A stretch of DNA of 64,000 nt from Oscillospiraceae bacterium (GCA_009781425.1 WQYC01000005.1:19190-83189); one strand, 5' to 3'. Positions 18,676 through 29,204 are shown, numbered from the stretch's first letter. Program-made: numbers and translations. Notes: generated by a model from the sequence alone, not told the origin.

Positions 18676-19749
18676 TCACTCCTGCACATTTGCGAGTTTC
18701 GCCGCTTGGTCGGCTATTCGCAGTGCGTCGAAAACCTCGTCGCAGTCGCCGTTTAGGATATTCGTGAGCTTATAAAGCGTCAGCCCGATTCTGTGGTCAG
18801 TCACCCGCCCCTGCGGATAATTGTACGTGCGAATCCGCTCGGAGCGGTCGCCTGTACCTACTTGAATCTTGCGCTGCTCGGCGATTTTGCCCGTCTGCTC
18901 TGCAATCGCCGTTTCGTAAAGCTTACTGTAAAGCATTTTCAAGGCTTTGTCTTTATTTTTGTGCTGACTACGCTCTTCCTGGCACTCAACGACAATCCCC
19001 GACGGCGCGTGGATTATCCGAATCGCAGACTCGGTTTTGTTCACGTGCTGACCGCCCGCGCCGCCCGCCCTGTACGTCTGGAAAGTCAAATCGGCAGGGT
19101 TAATTTCCACGTCAACCTCTTCAACTTCCGGAAGCACCGCCACGGTGATTGTTGAGGTATGCACACGCCCCTGCGACTCTGTTTCGGGCACGCGCTGAAC
19201 GCGATGAACACCGCTTTCGTACTTGAGTTTTGCGTATGCGCCCTCACCCTCGACAGAGAAGCTTATTTCCTTGAAGCCGCCAAGCTCTGTCGGGTTCGAG
19301 TTTATAACCTCAACGCGCCAGCCTTTCAGCTGACCGTACATTGTGTACATTCTGTAGAGCGAATTCGCGAAAAGTGCCGCTTCATCCCCGCCCGCGCCGC
19401 CGCGGATTTCGATGATTACGTTTCTGTCGTCATCGGGGTCACGCGGGAGAAGCAGGATTTTCAGTTCCTCTTCGCAAGCCGCGATTTTTTCCTTGCTGTC
19501 GTCGTACTGAAGCCGCGCCATTTCCTTGAGCTCAGCATCAAGTCCGCCCTCATCAAGCATTTGCTTCGCTTCGTCGAACTCAGTCTTCGCAGTTGTATAC
19601 TCGGCATATTTTTCGACAACAGGCGTCAAGCCCTTGTGCTCGCGCATAAGCGAACGGTAGAGCTCCTGATTGCTGATTACTTCTGCGTCCGACAGCTTTT
19701 CGTTGATTTCGTCGTAACGCTTTTTAGTCATTTCAAGTTTATCTGTCAT
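18676..19749 (-). CDS. prfA: Peptide chain release factor 1
   Basis: 357 residues, full length. RF1 reads UAA and UAG stop codons and releases the peptide. The GGQ motif is in 'TYRAGGAGGQHVNKTESA' (domain 3) and the N-terminal domain and RF1-type 'EIRGGAGGDEAALFA' precede it. It ends with ANVQE, whose 3' bases are duplicated downstream. An aldo/keto reductase lies upstream in the same direction by 17 bases. Confidence 0.97.
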   Translation of the reverse strand: MTDKLEMTKKRYDEINEKLSDAEVISNQELYRSLMREHKGLTPVVEKYAEYTTAKTEFDEAKQMLDEGGLDAELKEMARLQYDDSKEKIAACEEELKILLLPRDPDDDRNVIIEIRGGAGGDEAALFANSLYRMYTMYGQLKGWRVEVINSNPTELGGFKEISFSVEGEGAYAKLKYESGVHRVQRVPETESQGRVHTSTITVAVLPEVEEVDVEINPADLTFQTYRAGGAGGQHVNKTESAIRIIHAPSGIVVECQEERSQHKNKDKALKMLYSKLYETAIAEQTGKIAEQRKIQVGTGDRSERIRTYNYPQGRVTDHRIGLTLYKLTNILNGDCDEVFDALRIADQAAKLANVQE

Positions 19750-19766
19750 GGTTTCCTCCGTTCATA

Positions 19767-20921
19767 TTAATTCGATTTCATGAACATTCTGATTAGTGCG
19801 CAAAACGGCCCGGATATTCCGCCTTCCATCTTCCGTTTGACGGTTTTGAGCTGTTTTCTTATTTCGATTCCCTGCGGACAGCGCGGCTCGCAGTCGCCGC
19901 AGGCGGTGCAGAGCGAAGCCCTGTTGTTCCAAACGCGCGTTGCATAGCTGACGCGTGACATGAGCTTGCCGTCTAATTCGATGTCGTTGTAATAAGAAAA
20001 GCAGTGCGCAATATCGACATCGTTTTTGCAAGGCATACAGTAATTACAGCCCGTGCAAGGGATTTTCGTAGTTTGTGCAATTAATTCGCGCGCCTTAACG
20101 AACGCCGCTTCCTGCTCCTCGGTCAGCTCGTAATTGTCAACCGAAGCAGATTTTAAGTTACTTTCCAAAACCTCCATGTTGTTCATGCCCGAAAGCACAG
20201 TCAGCACTTCATTATGGCTGTAAATCCAACGGAACGCCCACTCTGCGGGAGTATGCTTAGGCTCCAAGCCGGACAGTAGCTTAGCCGCTTCTGCAGGTAA
20301 TTTAGTAACAAGTCTGCCGCCTCTGAGCGGCTCCATAATCATAACAGGAATATTTTTTTCAGCTGCGTAAAGCAAGCCGCTTTTCCCCGCCTGACTGTTC
20401 ACGTCGTAATAATTATATTGAATCATCGTGTATTCCCAGTCATAGGCGTCAATCAAAGCCTTGAACTCCTCCGCGTTGCCGTGGAATGAAAAACCGATGT
20501 TTTTTATTATGCCGCTCTTCTTTTTCTCGGCTATCCACTCCTTAACGCCGAGGTCAACGAGCCTTTCCCAGCTTTTCAAGCTCGTCAGCATATGCATTTT
20601 ATAGTAGTGAATATGGCTTGTATGAAGGCGTTCAAGCTGTATTCGCAGATACTTATCGAAATCCGAATACTTCTTCACAAGGAAAGTAGGCATTTTATCA
20701 GCGAGAAATACTTTTCCGTGAAGATTATTCTTTTCGAGGATTCTGCCGAGCATAGCTTCGCTCCCCGAGTAAATGTAAGCGGTGTCGAAATAGTTCACGC
20801 CGCCCTTAACCGCCTTCACCACCAATTGCTCGCAGGCGGTGAAATCCTTGGGGAAACGCATACACCCAAACGCCAAAAGCGAGATTTTATCGCCGTTTCT
20901 CGGATTAGTTCTGTAGTTCAT
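19767..20921 (-). CDS. Aldo/keto reductase with C-terminal 4Fe-4S domain
   Basis: 384 residues. Residues 1-270 form the aldo/keto reductase barrel: 'FGCMRFP', 'NYFDTAYIYSGSE' (Asp and Tyr of the active site), and 'LTVLSGMNNMEVL'. The C-terminal part carries two cysteine clusters, 'CTGCNYCMPCKNDVDIAHCF' and 'CTACGDCEPRCPQGI', of ferredoxin type. This fusion is common in anaerobic Clostridia; the iron-sulfur clusters probably pass electrons to the flavin-free barrel's partner, though the substrate is unknown. It is followed by prfA in the same direction. Confidence 0.9.
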   Translation of the reverse strand: MNYRTNPRNGDKISLLAFGCMRFPKDFTACEQLVVKAVKGGVNYFDTAYIYSGSEAMLGRILEKNNLHGKVFLADKMPTFLVKKYSDFDKYLRIQLERLHTSHIHYYKMHMLTSLKSWERLVDLGVKEWIAEKKKSGIIKNIGFSFHGNAEEFKALIDAYDWEYTMIQYNYYDVNSQAGKSGLLYAAEKNIPVMIMEPLRGGRLVTKLPAEAAKLLSGLEPKHTPAEWAFRWIYSHNEVLTVLSGMNNMEVLESNLKSASVDNYELTEEQEAAFVKARELIAQTTKIPCTGCNYCMPCKNDVDIAHCFSYYNDIELDGKLMSRVSYATRVWNNRASLCTACGDCEPRCPQGIEIRKQLKTVKRKMEGGISGPFCALIRMFMKSN

Positions 20922-21080
20922 AAATGTCCCTCCGCGTGCTTTTCGTCAAACAATACATTATAGTATACCATATTTTTCCCGCATAGTCAAATATAAAGAG
21001 TTTTTTTAATCTTTGTATTGAAAAATGGGATTTTTTATGATATAATGGACAAAGCTATGAAAATTAAAGCGAGGTTCAGT

Positions 21081-23519
21081 ATGAAAATAAGCTCCACAGC
21101 AAGAATCATTATATCCTCCGCGCTTATGTTTGTTATTATTTTGACAAGCTTTGCGGTTGTTTTTAATATTTTCGCCAAGCAAGCCGAGGAAAGAAATAAA
21201 ATCCAGGTCACAAAGCTTTACGCCGAGCTCGCGCTCAGCGGCGGCTTGAATAATAAGCATATTTTTCATGCGGTGCTGAATGAAAACGGACTGATAATGG
21301 ATTCTGACGGTAATGTCAACGGCGAAAGCATTACTTCAATTCTGATAAAAAGAATTTCTTTTAAAACACTGGGGCGGATTTCCGATTTTATCCGCGAGCC
21401 GAGCGGCTTTTTCACGGCTAAAGCCGGCGATTATTATCTGGGCATTCTGCGCGCTGAGCAACGCTTTGTTTTTGTTCAAGTTCCCGCGCAGTATTTGCCG
21501 TCCTATTCTGAGGGTGTAATACCGCTGCTTTTCTTATTTGCGCCGATGTGCTTGATTTTGTTTGTTTTTGCAGTTTACTGTGCTGTTAAGAAAAGCAGTG
21601 CTGACGAAAAAACGCTGTACATTAAAGACATTGAGGACATAAAACAAAAGCACAGCCTTTCGCTTCTCGCTTCAGAAGAGCAGTTTGAAGAGAAAAACAC
21701 GCAAGCCGCTTCAGACTTGCAAACTGCTTTCTTCAGCAGAGTCTCGCATGAAATCCGCACGCCAATGAACTCAATTCTCGGAATTGCGCAGATAATGCTC
21801 ACTGACAGCAATCTTTCCGAGCCGCAGATAAATTATATGAGCGATATTAAGCTTTCGGCTGATTCCCTGCTCAAAACGATTAATGACATTTTAGATATAT
21901 CGCGGCTTTCCGCCGGAAAGATGTCACTGTATCTGCATGATTATAACTTTATTCAGTTCGTCGATAACATCAGCGCATATGCACGCTTTACCTCAGAGAA
22001 CAAGAACCTTGAATATAACTTCAACGTCCCCGAAAAGCTGCCGCAGTGCCTCTTCGGTGACAGCGCGCGCTTGAAGCAGCTGCTCACAAATTTAATCAGC
22101 AACGCTGTTAAATTTACGAAAAAAGGCAGTGTTTCTTTCAGTGTCATTTCCCGTGAGAACGATATTCTTTTTGAAATAAAAGACACAGGAATGGGCATAA
22201 AGCCCGAGCACGCGAAGAGCCTGTTCGACCCCTTTTCGTTTACACTTAAAACGAGCACAGGCGCAGGTTTAGGGCTTGCAATCGCTAAAAGCCTTGCAAG
22301 ACTTATGGACGGCGATATAAGCTTTGAAAGTGAGTACGAAGCGGGTAGCACCTTTACGGTTATTATTCCTAAAATCATAGGCGACAGCGGCAAGCTGCAA
22401 ACAGTTACTTCAAAGGCAAGCTTGAACTTTGTCAGCGACACAAGAATCCTTATAGTTGACGATAACGAGATAAACTTGAACGTCGCAAAAGGGCTTGTCA
22501 CCTCGCTTTACGGGATTGAATGTGATACCGCGCTCTCGGGGATTGAAGCTCTCGCTTATATCGAAAAGAATAAATATGACCTCATTTTTATGGACCATAT
22601 GATGCCCGAGATGGACGGGATTCAAACAACTAAGCGTATACGTGAAAAGAACGAAGCTTACGCTACTGTGCCTGTTGTCGCGCTCACCGCAAACACCGCA
22701 ATCGACGCGAAGGACATTCTTATACGTGCAGGCATGAACGACCTTCTTGCGAAGCCGATTATTATTGAAGAAATGAGCAATATCCTGCAAAAATGGCTCG
22801 CTTCTAAAAAATGCGCGCCGGAAATTAACTCGGAAAACCTCCAAATTGATGATGATTTGCTCAGCTTCATGGAAAAAGGCGGGCGGATAATCACCGCCGC
22901 GATGAGTATTCCCGAGTTAGACGTGAACGCAGGGCTCTCCGCTGTTGCTTTTAAAGAGGATTTTTATGAAAGCTCGTTGAAGCTTCTCTTCGCAAAAATC
23001 CCGAAAATTATAATCATTTTGGAAAAGTGCTTTGAAGATAATAATTTATCTGAATTCGCGCTTCACATAAACGGCTTAAAGGGCTCTCTGTCTGCTGTCG
23101 GCGCAGTTTCACTCTCGGCGATTGCTGAGACTCTTGAGAACGCAGGAAGAGAAAACGATTATAAATTATGTGAAAATATGCTTCCCGAATTTACTGATTC
23201 TTTAAGGAAGCTTGAGGGGCAGCTTGCTTCTGTTTTCGCCGAGCAGACAACTGCTCAAGCAGTGAAAAAAGCAGGCACACGCGCGGCTTTAGACGAGTTT
23301 CTGCAAAGCTTAAAGGAAGCTGTGGAAAATTACAACTACGAGCTGTTAATAAATTCAATCACGGAAATGACCAAGCTTGATTTCGGGATTGAAATCAACA
23401 GCGATACTGCAAGAATCAAGATTTTAGCTGACAACTTCGATTATGACGGGATTACACAAGCGATAAACGAGCTTAAATACGAGCTTGAAAAAAATCCCGA
23501 ATTATTTAAAACATCATGA
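21081..23519 (+). CDS. Hybrid sensor histidine kinase (HK-REC-Hpt)
   Basis: About 812 residues from ATG 21081, which has GAGG upstream (an in-frame start at 21018 is less likely). Two membrane helices bracket a roughly 120-residue extracellular sensor. Then come HisKA with 'SHEIRTPMNSILG' (about H223), HATPase_c with NAVKFTKKG and 'GTGAGLGLAI'-like G boxes (DTGMGIKPEHAK), a REC domain ('ILIVDDNEIN', phospho-Asp in 'IFMDHMMPEMDG'), and a C-terminal Hpt domain with 'ALHINGLKGSLSAVG'. A full phosphorelay in one protein. No response regulator output gene adjoins it. Its stop overlaps the lhr start (ATGA). Confidence 0.93.
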   Translation: MKISSTARIIISSALMFVIILTSFAVVFNIFAKQAEERNKIQVTKLYAELALSGGLNNKHIFHAVLNENGLIMDSDGNVNGESITSILIKRISFKTLGRISDFIREPSGFFTAKAGDYYLGILRAEQRFVFVQVPAQYLPSYSEGVIPLLFLFAPMCLILFVFAVYCAVKKSSADEKTLYIKDIEDIKQKHSLSLLASEEQFEEKNTQAASDLQTAFFSRVSHEIRTPMNSILGIAQIMLTDSNLSEPQINYMSDIKLSADSLLKTINDILDISRLSAGKMSLYLHDYNFIQFVDNISAYARFTSENKNLEYNFNVPEKLPQCLFGDSARLKQLLTNLISNAVKFTKKGSVSFSVISRENDILFEIKDTGMGIKPEHAKSLFDPFSFTLKTSTGAGLGLAIAKSLARLMDGDISFESEYEAGSTFTVIIPKIIGDSGKLQTVTSKASLNFVSDTRILIVDDNEINLNVAKGLVTSLYGIECDTALSGIEALAYIEKNKYDLIFMDHMMPEMDGIQTTKRIREKNEAYATVPVVALTANTAIDAKDILIRAGMNDLLAKPIIIEEMSNILQKWLASKKCAPEINSENLQIDDDLLSFMEKGGRIITAAMSIPELDVNAGLSAVAFKEDFYESSLKLLFAKIPKIIIILEKCFEDNNLSEFALHINGLKGSLSAVGAVSLSAIAETLENAGRENDYKLCENMLPEFTDSLRKLEGQLASVFAEQTTAQAVKKAGTRAALDEFLQSLKEAVENYNYELLINSITEMTKLDFGIEINSDTARIKILADNFDYDGITQAINELKYELEKNPELFKTS

Positions 23520-26500
23520 ACTCATTAAATCTTTTCAGCGAAAACACAAGAAACTGGTTTAAATCCACTCTCGGCGAGCCTACAGCTGTTCAGGCGGAAG
23601 CGTGGGCGGCGATTGCCGAGGGGAAAAGCGCGCTTGTAAGCGCGCCGACCGGCACGGGTAAAACCCTGTCGGCTTTTCTTGTTTTTATCGACAGATTAAT
23701 GGAATTAGCGCATAAAAGCGAGCTGAAGGACGAATTGCAAGTGATTTATATTTCGCCGCTGAAGGCTCTCGCGGGCGATATTCGCGAGAATCTTTATAGA
23801 CCTTTGAACGGCATTGCGAGCGGGGATTTCACGCCAATTACTACCTTTGTCAGAACCGGTGATACGACCTCTGCCGAGCGGCAGAAAATGCTTCGCAAGC
23901 CGCCGCATATTCTTATAACAACGCCCGAATCGCTATATCTTCTGCTGACTTCAAAGACAGGGCGAAACGTGCTAAAGACTGCAAAAGCTGTAATCGCAGA
24001 CGAGCTGCACGCTATGATGAACTCCAAGCGCGGCGCGCATTTTATGCTGTCGCTTGCACGGTTGGACGATTTATGCGGCAGAAAATTACAGCGAATCGGC
24101 TTGTCCGCCACCGTGAATCCGCTTCAGCTTGCGGCGGATTATTTATCCGGCGGTGAGCCTGTTGAAATCATCGCACCGAAAATGACGAAAAACTTTGAAA
24201 TAATCGTTACAGGCCCGAAAGAAGACTTCGGGCTTTTGCCGCACGGCACGATTTGGACAGAAATCGCGCGAATGGTTTACGCGCAGTGCGAGGACGCACG
24301 GAGCGTAATCGCGTTCACTGACGGCAGAATGTTCGCGGAGAAATTAGCTTTTTATGTGAATCAAGTTGCAGGCGAAAACTTCGCGCTTACCCATCACGGC
24401 TGTGTTTCAAAGGAACAGCGGCAAAAAGCCGAGCAAAGGCTAAGAAGCGGAGATTTGCGTCTGCTCTGCGCGACTTCTTCAATGGAGCTCGGCATCGACG
24501 TGGGTGAAATTGATAAGGTTTTGCAGGTCGGCTCACCGAAAAACGTTTCGAGTGTTTTGCAAAGGCTTGGGCGCGCGGGACATAATCCCGGAAGATTAAG
24601 TATTATGCACATCTTCCCGAAAACCGCCGCTGACGGGCTTTCCTGCGGATTGACAGCTTACGCCGCCGTGAAGCACGGCGTTGAGCCGCTTAAACCGCCG
24701 CGGCTCTGCTTTGACGTGCTTTCACAGCACCTTGTTTCAATGGCTGTCGGCGAGGGCTACACGCTTGACGAGGTTATGCAGCTTCTTCCGCGCGCTTACC
24801 CTTTCCGCGAGGTTACCCGCGAGGACGTGAAGTTGATTCTTGAAATGCTTGCAGGTGACTACGAGCATGACAAGGATTTACCCGTGCGGCCTCGCCTGCT
24901 CTACGACAGGATTAACGAGCGGGTTGAGGGAGATTCTTACAGCCGAATGTTAGCTGTTTCTGCGGGCGGCACTATTCCCGATACGGGAATGTTCGCGGTT
25001 AAGAGCGAAACGGGCGTTAAGCTCGGCGAATTGGACGAGGAATTCGTTTTTGAATCGCGAGTAGGCGATAAATTCCTGCTCGGTTCGTTTGCGTGGAAAA
25101 TCGCCAAGCTTGACAAGGACACGGTTACCGTTCGGCAAGCAGGCTCTGACGGCGCACGTCCGCCTTTTTGGCGGAATATGTGGCTTGCGAGAAATTACAG
25201 CATGGCGGACTTTTTCGGCGAGCAGATGAAAAAATTATCAGACGCGGAAGCCTACGACGATGTCGTTAATGTTCTCGGAAGCTTCGGCATGGACGCGAAT
25301 TCGGCGGCTGATACCGCTCATTATCTCGTGCGGCAGAAGGAAGCAACAGGAATTCTGCCCGATAATAAAACCATAATCGCTGAGCATTTCTGTGATGAAT
25401 CGGGTGACAATCAGCTCATGGTCCATTCAGTTTTCGGCAGGCAGGTGAATTTTCCGCTCGGGCTTTTATTACAGCATAAGCTGCAGGAGCTGACAGGTAC
25501 TGCTGTAACTATTTTCGATGACGACGACGGAATTCTCCTTTATCTGCGCGGAAAGTACGAAATCCCCGAAAGACTTTTGCAAGCTATTGCACCTGAAACC
25601 GCGCGTGTAATTCTCGAAGCACTTCTGCCGACCACATCCCTTTTCAATATTTCATTCAGACATAACGCCGCCCGCGCGCTTATAATGGGCGTTCGTCAAG
25701 GAAAACGCCAGCCGCTTTGGGTTCAGCGGCTTCGCGGCGCGGAAACGCTCGACATGATTATCGAGCACAAAAAGCACCCGCTAATCCGCGAAACAATGCG
25801 CGAGTGCCTTGAGGATTATTGGAATCTTGACGGGCTTGTTGACGTGCTGAACAAAATCCAAAGCGGCGCAATTGCAATCCGCGAAATGACAAGCAAAGAC
25901 CCTTCGCCCATGTCGCTGTCGCTCCGCAGAGATGCGGAAGCGAATTTCCTCTACGAATATCACCCGACTACAAGGCGGGTTAATCAGTCGGTTGAAGAAG
26001 CCTTAAAAGAAGCTGAAAAAATTAAACCCGCTTCGGAATTCTTAGCCAAAGCCGAGCGACTTAAATTACCGCAGGACGAAAATCAGCTTCATTCGTTGTT
26101 AATGATTGAGGGTGACTTGGAGAGCGGCGAGCTTGATTTGCCTTTAGAATGGTTCGAGAAGCTTGCAAAAGCAGGCAGAATCGCTTATATCGAGCCGGGC
26201 TTGTGGATTGCCGCCGAGCATACGCAGGAATACGAAGAGCAAAATTATGCAAAAATTATCCGACGCTGTCTGCGTTACAAGGGTGCAATGGACGCCGAAA
26301 GTATTTCTGCGCGTTACTTTATTTCCACGGAAATAGTACGGGAAATATTGTCGGAATTAGATGTAATTGAAGACGGCGGCTTGTATTATCACAAGGATTT
26401 ATATGAGAGAGCGAGACGGGAGACAATCGCGTTCCGTCGCCGTGAAATTACAACTGCGCCGCCGCAAAATTATGCGGCACTGCTCACCGAAAAGCTGCGT

Positions 26501-27577
26501 ATAAATGCACCTTCGCAGGAACAGTTAGACCATGCCCTTTCCGCGCTTGCTGACCGTGCTTTTTCGGTCAGTATGTGGGAGAGCGTGCTCCTCCCTGCTC
26601 GCGTAAAAGGCTATAACGGCGCGCTTCTTGACAAGCTTTTATCAGAGGGAAAATACTTTTGGAGCATAAATGAATCCGAGCTTGCTTTTCATCTTTACGA
26701 AGATATTGAATGGGATTTTGAAAATTCTTCCTCGCTTCAAGGCGACGAAAAAATTATTTACGAGCAAATAAAAAAGCGCGGCGCGGTTTTCCTGTCGAGC
26801 CTTTCAAGCGCGGTTAATCAGCGTCCGCTCCTTGAGCCCGCGCTGTCGTTAATCGAAAAAGGCTTGCTCCGTGCCGACAGCTTCGTGCCTGTACGGCAAT
26901 TGCTTGACAAAGAAAAATTGCTTACCGCGCCGCTTAAACAGCGGGTAAAAGCGACTGTGAACGCTTTAAACTGCGGACGTTTTGACTTTGTGCGCCCTGT
27001 TGCAGAAAAATCAATAGAAGAGCTGATTGACCGCGCTTTTGATAAGGTTGTTATTCTCTGCCGCGAAACCGCCGCGCAAGTAAATCTGCCGTGGGGGCTT
27101 GCTCTTGAAAAGCTTCGCGTGCGGGAATATACGGGGGAGGTGCGGCGCGGGTATTTCGTGGAGGGCTTGTCGGGTGCGCAGTTCATTCGCGGCGAGGACT
27201 TCACGGGAACTGTTCACAAGCTCGCGAATCCGAGCAACGGCATTATTTGCATGAACGCCGCCGACCCGCTGATGCCTTGGGGCAAATGCTTCTCACATTT
27301 TTCCGAGCGTAATTTCATCTGCGTTTCGGGTACTGTTGCGGTCTTAAAAGCGGGGATTCCTGTTGCTCTGCTCGAAAAGCAGGGACAGGTTCTGCGGGTT
27401 TTCGATGAAAAGCTAACAGCCGAAGTGATTACAGCTTTCGCCGAGGACTTCAATAAAGGCTTTATTTTCCCGAATTTTAAAAGATTGGTTATTAAACAAT
27501 ACCCGAAAGAGGCAGAAACCGCGCTTAAAAGCGCGGGGTTCTCGGGTCAGATGTTAGACTTTGTATTATATAAATAG
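23516..27577 (+). CDS. lhr: Lhr-like superfamily 2 ATP-dependent helicase
   Basis: 1353 residues. Motif I is 'SAPTGTGKTLSAFL' near residue 42, motif II 'DELHAMMNSKRG', then 'LSATV', 'ATSSMELGIDVGEIDKVLQVG' (motif V) and 'QRLGRAGHN' (motif VI), followed by the Lhr winged-helix region and long C-terminal DUF4910-like extension. Lhr helicases unwind DNA or RNA:DNA hybrids and act in repair or RNA processing. The four-base overlap with the sensor kinase gene suggests co-transcription, although a functional link is not known. Length is close to that of the bacterial Lhr family. Confidence 0.92.
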   Translation: MNSLNLFSENTRNWFKSTLGEPTAVQAEAWAAIAEGKSALVSAPTGTGKTLSAFLVFIDRLMELAHKSELKDELQVIYISPLKALAGDIRENLYRPLNGIASGDFTPITTFVRTGDTTSAERQKMLRKPPHILITTPESLYLLLTSKTGRNVLKTAKAVIADELHAMMNSKRGAHFMLSLARLDDLCGRKLQRIGLSATVNPLQLAADYLSGGEPVEIIAPKMTKNFEIIVTGPKEDFGLLPHGTIWTEIARMVYAQCEDARSVIAFTDGRMFAEKLAFYVNQVAGENFALTHHGCVSKEQRQKAEQRLRSGDLRLLCATSSMELGIDVGEIDKVLQVGSPKNVSSVLQRLGRAGHNPGRLSIMHIFPKTAADGLSCGLTAYAAVKHGVEPLKPPRLCFDVLSQHLVSMAVGEGYTLDEVMQLLPRAYPFREVTREDVKLILEMLAGDYEHDKDLPVRPRLLYDRINERVEGDSYSRMLAVSAGGTIPDTGMFAVKSETGVKLGELDEEFVFESRVGDKFLLGSFAWKIAKLDKDTVTVRQAGSDGARPPFWRNMWLARNYSMADFFGEQMKKLSDAEAYDDVVNVLGSFGMDANSAADTAHYLVRQKEATGILPDNKTIIAEHFCDESGDNQLMVHSVFGRQVNFPLGLLLQHKLQELTGTAVTIFDDDDGILLYLRGKYEIPERLLQAIAPETARVILEALLPTTSLFNISFRHNAARALIMGVRQGKRQPLWVQRLRGAETLDMIIEHKKHPLIRETMRECLEDYWNLDGLVDVLNKIQSGAIAIREMTSKDPSPMSLSLRRDAEANFLYEYHPTTRRVNQSVEEALKEAEKIKPASEFLAKAERLKLPQDENQLHSLLMIEGDLESGELDLPLEWFEKLAKAGRIAYIEPGLWIAAEHTQEYEEQNYAKIIRRCLRYKGAMDAESISARYFISTEIVREILSELDVIEDGGLYYHKDLYERARRETIAFRRREITTAPPQNYAALLTEKLRINAPSQEQLDHALSALADRAFSVSMWESVLLPARVKGYNGALLDKLLSEGKYFWSINESELAFHLYEDIEWDFENSSSLQGDEKIIYEQIKKRGAVFLSSLSSAVNQRPLLEPALSLIEKGLLRADSFVPVRQLLDKEKLLTAPLKQRVKATVNALNCGRFDFVRPVAEKSIEELIDRAFDKVVILCRETAAQVNLPWGLALEKLRVREYTGEVRRGYFVEGLSGAQFIRGEDFTGTVHKLANPSNGIICMNAADPLMPWGKCFSHFSERNFICVSGTVAVLKAGIPVALLEKQGQVLRVFDEKLTAEVITAFAEDFNKGFIFPNFKRLVIKQYPKEAETALKSAGFSGQMLDFVLYK

Positions 27578-27585
27578 TTGACGGC

Positions 27586-27614
27586 TTGACAAACGCTAAA
27601 TCTTGTGCTATAAT
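27586..27614 (+). promoter_or_regulatory. Consensus SigA promoter for ppa-maf
   Basis: TTGACA at 27586-27591, 17 bases, TATAAT at 27609-27614: a perfect consensus spacing. It lies 37 bases before the ppa start. Confidence 0.85.
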
Positions 27615-27650
27615 AGTCCAAGACACCCAAAATGAAGGGATTTAATCGCT

Positions 27651-28181
27651 ATGAACGTTTGGCATGATATAGATGACAGGCGCATTTCACCCGATAATTT
27701 TCTTGCTATTGTCGAGATTTCAAAGGGCGAGAAGACGAAATACGAGCTTGACAAGGAAAGCGGGCTGTTAATTCTTGACCGCGTGCTTTACACATCGACG
27801 CACTATCCCGCGAGCTACGGCTTTATTCCGCGGACTCTCGCCGACGACGACGACCCGCTTGATGTGCTGATTCTCTGCAACGAGCCGATTCAACCGATGG
27901 TTTTAGTTCACTGCTATCCAATCGGTGTAATAAACATGAACGACAACGACAGCCGCGACGAAAAAATCATCGCGATTCCTTTTAACGACCCGACTTATAA
28001 TACATACACCGATATAACCGACCTCCCTGCGCACATTTTTGCAGAAATGCGGCATTTCTTTGAGGTTTATAAACAGCTTGAAGGCAAAACGACAGCCGTC
28101 GACGAGGTCATGAACGCAGAAAAAGCGCGCGAAATAATCGAACAGAGTATCGCGAATTACAAGCGTGAATTCTCATGTTAA
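27651..28181 (+). CDS. ppa: Inorganic pyrophosphatase, family I
   Basis: 176 residues. It hydrolyses pyrophosphate to drive biosynthesis. The motifs are 'EISKGEKTKYELDKESG', 'YPASYGFIPRTLADDDDPLDVLIL' (the Asp triad that binds metal), and later 'HFFEVYKQLEGK'. Full length for the family. Stop overlaps the maf start by seven bases, and a strong promoter lies upstream, so ppa-maf-28761 is one operon. Confidence 0.96.
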   Translation: MNVWHDIDDRRISPDNFLAIVEISKGEKTKYELDKESGLLILDRVLYTSTHYPASYGFIPRTLADDDDPLDVLILCNEPIQPMVLVHCYPIGVINMNDNDSRDEKIIAIPFNDPTYNTYTDITDLPAHIFAEMRHFFEVYKQLEGKTTAVDEVMNAEKAREIIEQSIANYKREFSC

Positions 28182-28735
28182 TTTTGGCGAGCGCGTCTCC
28201 GCGCAGAAGCGAGCTTCTCAGAAACGCGGGCTTTGAATTTAAGGTAATTCCCGCTGAGAATGATGAAATCGTCCCTAAGCTAAAGCCGGAAGCCGCGGCG
28301 GTTCTGACCGCCGAGAGCAAAGCTCTCGAAGTCGCCGCGAAATATCAGAGCGATGTTGTGTTAGCGGCGGACACGATTGTTTTCATAAACGGCGAAATCA
28401 TGAACAAGCCTGAAAACGAAGCCGATGCTTTTCGTATGCTGAGTATTCTTTCGAGCGCACGGCACACGGTTATTACAGCGGTTTGCATAATTCACGGCAG
28501 TAAAACCCGCTCGTTCTACGGGCGGACATCGGTAGAATTTAACAAGCTTTCAGACAGCGAAATAAAAGCTTACATAAAAACAGGCGAGCCTTTTGACAAG
28601 GCGGGCGCATACGGGATTCAAGAAAAAGGCGCGCTTCTTGTTAAAGGTATACGCGGCGACTTTTTCAACGTGATGGGTCTGCCGCTTGCGAGAACGGCGC
28701 AGGAGCTTAAAAAATTCGGCGTAGAGCCTAAGTAA
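28175..28735 (+). CDS. maf: Maf-type nucleoside triphosphate pyrophosphatase
   Basis: 186 residues. 'LASASPRRSELLRNAGFEF' at the N-terminus, 'VLAADTIVF' and 'DKAGAYGIQEKGALLVKGIRGDFFNVMGLPL' near the end are the family signatures. Maf proteins hydrolyse dTTP, UTP or modified nucleotides and help prevent misincorporation; in Bacillus they are linked to septum formation arrest. The start overlaps the ppa stop. Confidence 0.95.
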   Translation: MLILASASPRRSELLRNAGFEFKVIPAENDEIVPKLKPEAAAVLTAESKALEVAAKYQSDVVLAADTIVFINGEIMNKPENEADAFRMLSILSSARHTVITAVCIIHGSKTRSFYGRTSVEFNKLSDSEIKAYIKTGEPFDKAGAYGIQEKGALLVKGIRGDFFNVMGLPLARTAQELKKFGVEPK

Positions 28736-28760
28736 ACCAAAACAACAAAGAGGTGCAAAA

Positions 28761-29189
28761 ATGTTTGGATTGTTTAAAAAGAAGAAAAAAGACGTGGGGC
28801 GCGACTTTCTTGACGTGCCGCAAGAGCAAGTGAACGACGCGCCTCCAAGCGCGTTCAACACGCCGTTTCCTATAGACGAGAACGGCTACTTTTTGAGCGA
28901 GAAGGATATAAAAGTTATCGTAAAAGCCTGTGTTTTCTTCGCCCGTAATGGTGACGGCTATGACGACATCGTTGATATGATTCCCGAAACAGGCGGCAAG
29001 TTGCGTGATAAAACCGATTTATCCCCCGACGACATAACGGTGATTTCAATCTGCCTGCAAGCCTATAATAATGAAATGTGCAAGCTCATGAGCGAGCACC
29101 CCGAGTCGCCGGTTATGTTTAAATTGCGTAACGAGAAAGTATATTTTTTGACAATTATTGAAAAACTGACGAATTACTTGGCAGCTTAA
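28761..29189 (+). CDS. Hypothetical protein with basic N-terminus
   Basis: 142 residues. It begins MFGLFKKKKKDVGRDF, an amphipathic basic segment, then a negatively charged middle and the end 'FLTIIEKLTNYLAA'. No domain recognised. AGAGGTG upstream of the ATG is a good ribosome site; it follows maf by 25 bases and precedes the terminator at 29205, so it is the third gene of the ppa operon. Confidence 0.6.
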   Translation: MFGLFKKKKKDVGRDFLDVPQEQVNDAPPSAFNTPFPIDENGYFLSEKDIKVIVKACVFFARNGDGYDDIVDMIPETGGKLRDKTDLSPDDITVISICLQAYNNEMCKLMSEHPESPVMFKLRNEKVYFLTIIEKLTNYLAA

Positions 29190-29204
29190 CGCGTATTAAT
29201 TCGC